This document shows positions 6,851 to 10,244 of a stretch of DNA of 10,244 nucleotides, in pieces. Position numbers and translations under genes: made by a program. This DNA is from Castellaniella sp034007085 (GTDB taxonomy: Bacteria; Pseudomonadota; Gammaproteobacteria; Burkholderiales; Burkholderiaceae_B). Each line of letters opens with the position of its first letter. The first letter of the stretch is position 1. Under the pieces are notes generated by a model. It ran no database searches, was not told where the DNA came from, and saw only the letters and a program-made list of their open reading frames with translations. The DNA is taken from assembly GCF_034007085.1 (NCBI RefSeq), contig NZ_JAVERO010000074.1:1-10244 (forward strand), read 5' to 3'.

Positions 6851-8799
6851 GGCGGGCCAACTGCAGGGTACGGGCTTGCTCCACGCGGGCCACGTCCGAG
6901 GCGCTGACGTGGGTATCGCGGTGATAGTTGAAGGTGTGGTAGATGGTGGCGGCGCCCAGTGCGGCAAAGGCTGCGATCGTCAATGCCCACATGTGCCAGA
7001 TCAGGGCAAAGCCAAGGACCGAACTCAGCACGGCCAATGTGAAGCCGGCAGCAGTATGTCTGGGCATGTGGATGTCGATGAACCCGCTTTCTGGACGCCG
7101 GTAACCCGCCTGCTTCATGTGCCACCAGGCGTCACGCTCATGGACGCGCGGCGTGAAGGCGAAGTTGTATTCCGGCGGCGGCGAGGCCGTGGACCATTCC
7201 AGGGTACGGCCATTCCAGGGATCACCGGTGTCATCGCGCAGCATCGCGCGATCACGCCAGCTGACGTAGATCTGCACCAGGAAAAAGGCGATGCCCAGCG
7301 CGATCAGGAAAGCCCCGACCGCTGCAATCTGGAACCAGATCTGCAACGAAGGATCCTCGAAATGGCTCAGGCGGCGGGTGACCCCCATCAGGCCCAGGAT
7401 ATAGAGCGGCATGAACGCGACCCAGAATCCCACGACCCAGCACCAGAACGAGCATTTCCCCCAGAACACATTCAGGCGGAAGCCGAACGCCTTCGGAAAC
7501 CAGTAGTTGATTGCGGCGAACACGCCGAACACCACCCCGCCGATGATGACATTGTGAAAATGCGCAATCAGGAACAGGCTGTTGTGCAGCACGAAGTCAG
7601 CCGGTGGTACCGCCAGCAGCACGCCCGTCATCCCGCCGATCACGAAGGTGATCATGAAGGCCACCGTCCACATCATGGGCAGTTCAAAGCGGATGCGGCC
7701 CCGGTACATGGTGAACAGCCAATTGAAAATCTTCGCTCCCGTGGGAATCGAGATGATCATGGTCGTGATGCCGAAGAAAGAATTCACGCTGGCGCCCGAA
7801 CCCATGGTGAAGAAGTGATGCAGCCAGACCAGATAGGACAGCACCGTGATCACGATGGTGGCATACACCATGGACGTATAGCCAAACAGACGCTTGCCGC
7901 AATAGGTGGAGGTGACTTCCGAGAACACGCCAAACAGCGGCAGGATCAGGATGTAGACTTCCGGGTGCCCCCAGATCCAGATCAGGTTCACGTACATCAT
8001 GGGGTTGCCGCCCAGGTCATTCGTGAAGAACTGCGTACCCAGGTAGCGGTCCATGCCCAGCAAGGCCAAGGTCGCCGTCAGCACCGGAAAGGTCACGATG
8101 ATCAGGATGTTGGTGCACAGCGCGGTCCAGGTAAAGACCGGCATTTTCATGAGCTCCATGCCCGGGGCACGCATCTTGATGATGGTGACTGCCAGATTGA
8201 TCCCCGACAACAGCGTGCCCACCCCGGCAACCTGCAAGGCCCAGATGTAGTAGTCCACCCCCACGTCCGGGCTGAATTCCAGACCGGAAAGCGGCGGATA
8301 GGCCAGCCAGCCGGTGCGGGCGAATTCGCCGACGAACAGGGACAGCATCACCAGGGCCGCGCCGCCGGCGGTCATCCAGAAACTGAAATTGTTCAGAAAC
8401 GGAAAGGCCACGTCGCGTGCACCGATCTGCAAGGGCACGATGTAATTCATCAGACCGGTGATGAACGGCATGGCCACGAAGAAAATCATGATCACGCCGT
8501 GTGCGGTAAAGATCTGATCGTAGTGATGCGGCGGCAGATAGCCCAGCACATCGCCAAAGGCCATCGACTGTTGCAGGCGCATCATGGCCGCATCGGCAAA
8601 GCCACGCAGCAGCATCACCACGCCCAGCACCATGTACATGATGCCGATCTTCTTGTGATCGATGCTGATGATCCAGTCCCGCCACAACGGCCCCCAGACC
8701 GATCACGGCCACTCCAGCGAAAGTGGCGACCAGGATCGGCTCATGATAGGGAATGGCATCCAGGCCGAGCCGGCCCAGGGTCCAGGTTCGCAAATCCAT
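6843..8799 (-). CDS. cyoB: Cytochrome o ubiquinol oxidase subunit I, frame broken near the N-terminus
   Basis: This is the catalytic haem b/haem o/CuB subunit, which reduces O2 with ubiquinol electrons and pumps protons. The expected start is ATG 8799, two bases after the cyoA stop, giving MDLRTWTLGRLGLDAIPYHEP and the beginning of helix 0. Near 8681-8697 the coding frame changes; the remaining 614 residues are open from a TTG at 8687 to TGA at 6843. That part keeps the main functional sites (E. coli numbering): quinol-site Arg71/Asp75 (LLRGFADAAMM) and His98/Gln101 (PPHHYDQ), haem His106 (TAHG), D-channel Asp135, Glu286 with the His284-Tyr288 cross-link (GHPEVY), His333-His334 (LHHFF), Lys362 and His419/His421 (HFHNV). 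About 12 codons of helix 0 are missing at the break. Either the gene is damaged, or a helix-0-less protein starts at TTG, or the break is an assembly error. Identity is certain; activity is not. Confidence 0.9.
8681..8697 (-). other. Frame break in cyoB (apparent ~35-nt deletion)
   Basis: On the minus strand the stretch TGGGGGCCGTTGTGG (8696-8682) can be read as the end of GLGAVV in the upstream frame, or as WGPLWRDW in the downstream frame. Both fit CyoB: the first matches the middle of helix 0, the second matches KWTYLWKEW of E. coli (residues 40-48). Skipping one G of the G5 run (8691-8695) joins the frames but leaves the protein about 12 residues short. The lost length is therefore near 35 nt. 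The TTG at 8687 is the only start-like codon at the beginning of the downstream frame; the G5 run sits four bases before it. Confidence 0.8.
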
Positions 8800-8801
8800 C
8801 T

Positions 8802-9710
8802 TTACTTCTCCATAGGCGGCATGAGATCGCTCATGCAGATCGCGCCGGGCTGGACGCAACGATTCAGGATGAGGCGATACAGGTCTGGATCGACGGCCGA
8901 CCAGCGGCGTACCGGCTCGTTCTCGCTGGGACGCTCCAATTCCAGGTAGGCCGCGCGGTCCAGAACACCGCCGGCGGTACGGTTCTTTTCAATCCAGGCC
9001 ACGAACCCGGCCTGATCCAGGCCGTGGAATCGGAAATGCATGCCTGAAAATCCCGCGCCACTGTAATTCGCCGACAAACCCACATAGTCTCCCGGCGCAT
9101 TGATCACTGCGTGCAGCATCGTCTGCATGCCAGGCATGGCGTAGATCTGACCGGCCAGCGCGGGAATGAAAAAGGAATTCATCACCGAAGAAGCCGTGAT
9201 TTTGAAGCGGATCGGCCGGTCCACCGGCGCCGCCAGTTCATTGACGGTGGCAAATCCGTATTCCGGGTAGATGAACAACCACTTCCAATCGAGCGCCACG
9301 ACCTCGATCGTCAACGGATCGACATCGGCCGCCAAGGGTTTATCCGCCGAGATCCGGCTCAGCGGGCGATAGGGATCGAGCAGGTGCGTACTGACCCAGG
9401 TGATGCTGCCCAGCGCAATGATGATCAGCAGCGGCACGGACCAGATCACCAGTTCCAGGCGGGTGGAATGGTCCCAATCGGCCTCATAGCGCGCCTTGCG
9501 GTTGGCCGCCCGGTAACGCCAGGCGAACAGGAGTGTCGCGATGATCACCGGCAGAATGACGATCAGCATCAGGCCAGTGGCCGTATAGATCAGGTTGCGC
9601 TGCTGCAGGGCCACGTCGCCCGACGGATTCAGCAGCACGGCATCGCAGCCGCCCAGCAGCAGGGCCGCACCGGCCCCCAGCAGTATTTTCAGAATCTTGT
9701 CGTGCCTCAT
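8802..9710 (-). CDS. cyoA: Cytochrome o ubiquinol oxidase subunit II
   Basis: This 302-residue lipoprotein subunit of the bo3 oxidase is the first gene of its operon. A lipoprotein signal ends in the lipobox LGGC with Cys22. Two membrane segments follow (about 38-62 and 86-108), then a periplasmic cupredoxin-like domain. Conserved CyoA stretches are EVVALDWKWLFIYPE, SFFIPALAGQIYAMPGMQT and ANYSGAGFSGMHF, and the C-terminal arm ends near 302. The CuA cysteine pair of cytochrome c oxidases is absent, which supports quinol, not cytochrome c, as donor. The ATG at 9710 places the signal peptide correctly, although the ribosome site (AAGG only 3 bases away) is poorly spaced. The stop lies 2 bases before the cyoB ATG. 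Confidence 0.95.
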   Translation of the reverse strand: MRHDKILKILLGAGAALLLGGCDAVLLNPSGDVALQQRNLIYTATGLMLIVILPVIIATLLFAWRYRAANRKARYEADWDHSTRLELVIWSVPLLIIIALGSITWVSTHLLDPYRPLSRISADKPLAADVDPLTIEVVALDWKWLFIYPEYGFATVNELAAPVDRPIRFKITASSVMNSFFIPALAGQIYAMPGMQTMLHAVINAPGDYVGLSANYSGAGFSGMHFRFHGLDQAGFVAWIEKNRTAGGVLDRAAYLELERPSENEPVRRWSAVDPDLYRLILNRCVQPGAICMSDLMPPMEK

Positions 9711-9753
9711 TGCCTTGCGTGTTGATTCCAGGGGAAGTCAATCGGAGGCCGAT

Positions 9754-9782
9754 ACTATAGACATGAAAATTCGAAGTGAAAA
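9754..9782 (-). promoter_or_regulatory. Candidate cyoA operon promoter
   Basis: On the minus strand TTTTCA (9782-9777) and TATAGT (9759-9754) are separated by 17 bp. They match 4/6 and 5/6 of the sigma-70 boxes. Transcription would start near 9747, leaving a leader of about 37 bases before the cyoA ATG. This is the best promoter-like match in the intergenic region and fits the divergent layout. No FNR/ANR-type TTGAT-N4-ATCAA box is present. Confidence 0.6.
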
Positions 9783-9840
9783 TTGGACATTTTGACTCAT
9801 GCCCCTGAGGGCGGCAGGGTTACTGCGGGTAATGTCCAAT
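9782..9840. promoter_or_regulatory. Spaced 10-bp inverted repeat over the cyoA promoter
   Basis: ATTGGACATT (9782-9791) and AATGTCCAAT (9831-9840) are perfect inverted copies with 39 bp between them. One arm touches the -35 box of the cyoA promoter candidate. The spacing is about 49 bp centre to centre, which suggests two binding sites for one regulator, possibly with looping. Between the arms lies a small GCCC-CTGA-GGGC stem (9801-9812). The regulator is unknown. Confidence 0.5.
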
Positions 9841-9845
9841 GGCAG

Positions 9846-9858
9846 GCGGCCCAGTCGC
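9846..9858. promoter_or_regulatory. RegA-like binding site (GCGGC-N3-GTCGC)
   Basis: GCGGC (9846-9850) and GTCGC (9854-9858) match the two half-sites described for RegA (GCGGC-N5-GTCGC, with variable spacing reported), here with a 3-bp gap. The element lies in the region shared by cyoA and the divergent transporter gene, about 105 bp upstream of the predicted cyoA start. Because this operon encodes a RegA homologue, direct feedback control is a reasonable inference. GC-rich DNA makes chance matches less rare than in average DNA. Confidence 0.4.
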
Positions 9859-9877
9859 CGTGGAATGCTACGCATGA

Positions 9878-9899
9878 GGCTGCCTGCGCGTGGGCAGCC
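9878..9899 (+). promoter_or_regulatory. Leader hairpin before the MFS gene
   Basis: GGCTGCC (9878-9884) and GGCAGCC (9893-9899) form a perfect 7-bp stem with an 8-nt loop, ending 14 bases before the AGGAG ribosome site (9914-9918). It would lie in the mRNA leader if transcription starts upstream of it; no clear plus-strand promoter could be identified. It has no T-run. Confidence 0.35.
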
Positions 9900-9924
9900 C
9901 CCCATCGCAGACCAGGAGACTTCG

Positions 9925-10244
9925 ATGACTGTCCATACGCTCAGCGCCCACGTGCCCGGACCGCGCGCCCGGGAAGACGATCAGGCAAGGCTCGCCCGCC
10001 ACGCCGGGGGCCATCCTGCCGTATCCCCAAGCGACATCGCCGTCGGTGTGATCATCGGCCGCACCTCGGAATACTTTGATTTCTTTACCTACGGCATCGC
10101 TTCGGTGATCGTATTTCCCCAGGTGTTCTTTCCGTTTGCAGACCCGCTCACCGGCACCTTGTACGCATTCGCCGTCTTTGCCCTGGCCTTCATGGCCAGG
10201 CCATTTGGCACGACGCTGTTCATGCAGGTGCAGAAACTCTGGGG
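9925..10244 (+). CDS. MFS transporter, metabolite:H+ symporter-like (partial, 5' end only)
   Basis: The first 106 residues of an inner-membrane transporter are present; the gene continues past the window. ATG 9925 follows AGGAG with a 6-base gap. A hydrophilic tail of about 37 residues leads into the first membrane segment, DIAVGVIIGRTSEYFDFFTYGIASVIVF. Its (S)EYFDFF.YG pattern is typical of the metabolite:H+ symporter (MHS) branch of the major facilitator superfamily. The second segment, TLYAFAVFALAFMARPFGTTLF, carries the ARPFG motif at the start of the loop 2-3 signature. The substrate cannot be predicted from this part. The gene is divergent from cyoA and shares a 214-bp intergenic region with it. 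Confidence 0.88.
   Translation, partial: MTVHTLSAHVPGPRAREDDQARLARHAGGHPAVSPSDIAVGVIIGRTSEYFDFFTYGIASVIVFPQVFFPFADPLTGTLYAFAVFALAFMARPFGTTLFMQVQKLW

Noticed and set aside
8691..8695. cyoB break as a simple homopolymer sequencing error in the G5 run
   Set aside because: Removing one G does join the frames, but the joined protein is still about 12 residues short in helix 0 compared with the family, so one miscounted base does not explain it.
6780..9047. A 755-codon open frame on the plus strand opposite cyoB and parts of cyoA and cyoC
   Set aside because: Its product is rich in His, Gln, Asp, Gly and Arg without any domain, as expected for an antisense shadow of membrane-protein codons in GC-rich DNA; the minus strand is clearly the coding one.
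9723..9742. TTGATTCC...GGAAGTCAA in the cyoA leader as an FNR/ANR box
   Set aside because: The half-sites are too far apart and imperfect (TTGA-N12-TCAA on the minus strand, against the required TTGAT-N4-ATCAA).

Overview
The window is about 10.2 kb of GC-rich, densely coded DNA. It most likely comes from a betaproteobacterium of the order Burkholderiales, and protein flavour and gene order suggest Alcaligenaceae (Bordetella/Castellaniella-like); the family assignment is inference. Nearly everything is on the minus strand. Only the partial gene at the right edge is on the plus strand. No rRNA, tRNA, CRISPR array, transposase or phage gene was seen.

Left part, read right to left: a three-gene ABC importer operon. 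It has a periplasmic substrate-binding protein (1978-2946), a permease (996-1883) and an ATPase (200-994). The set is of the PF04392/BPD_transp_2 type, related to TrpXYZ. A perfect GC-rich hairpin lies between the binding-protein and permease genes, and a strong hairpin begins directly after the ATPase stop codon. Beyond that, positions 1-199 hold no gene but contain a tandem direct repeat with 84-bp offset and an 8-bp inverted repeat.

Centre and right, read right to left: one tightly packed operon cyoA-cyoB-cyoC-cyoD-SURF1-regB-regA (3116-9710). It encodes a cytochrome bo3-type ubiquinol oxidase, a SURF1 assembly factor and a RegB/RegA (PrrBA/RoxSR/ActSR-type) redox two-component pair. Most junctions overlap or nearly touch. 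The kinase keeps the GGxxNPF quinone-binding motif and the redox-active Cys region, so the operon appears to encode both the enzyme that oxidises ubiquinol and a sensor of the quinone pool. The intergenic region above cyoA contains a good sigma-70-like promoter, a perfect 10-bp inverted repeat overlapping it, and a GCGGC-N3-GTCGC element resembling RegA sites. cyoE (haem O synthase) is not in this window.

The main anomaly is in cyoB. The expected N-terminus (ATG at 8799) and the rest of the protein are in different frames, and about 12 codons of the first membrane helix are missing at the break. The junction sequence reads sensibly in both frames, which suggests a deletion between short out-of-phase repeats. 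The oxidase may be inactivated, or made from an internal TTG without helix 0.

At the right edge, a divergent MFS/MHS-type symporter gene starts at 9925 and runs out of the window.
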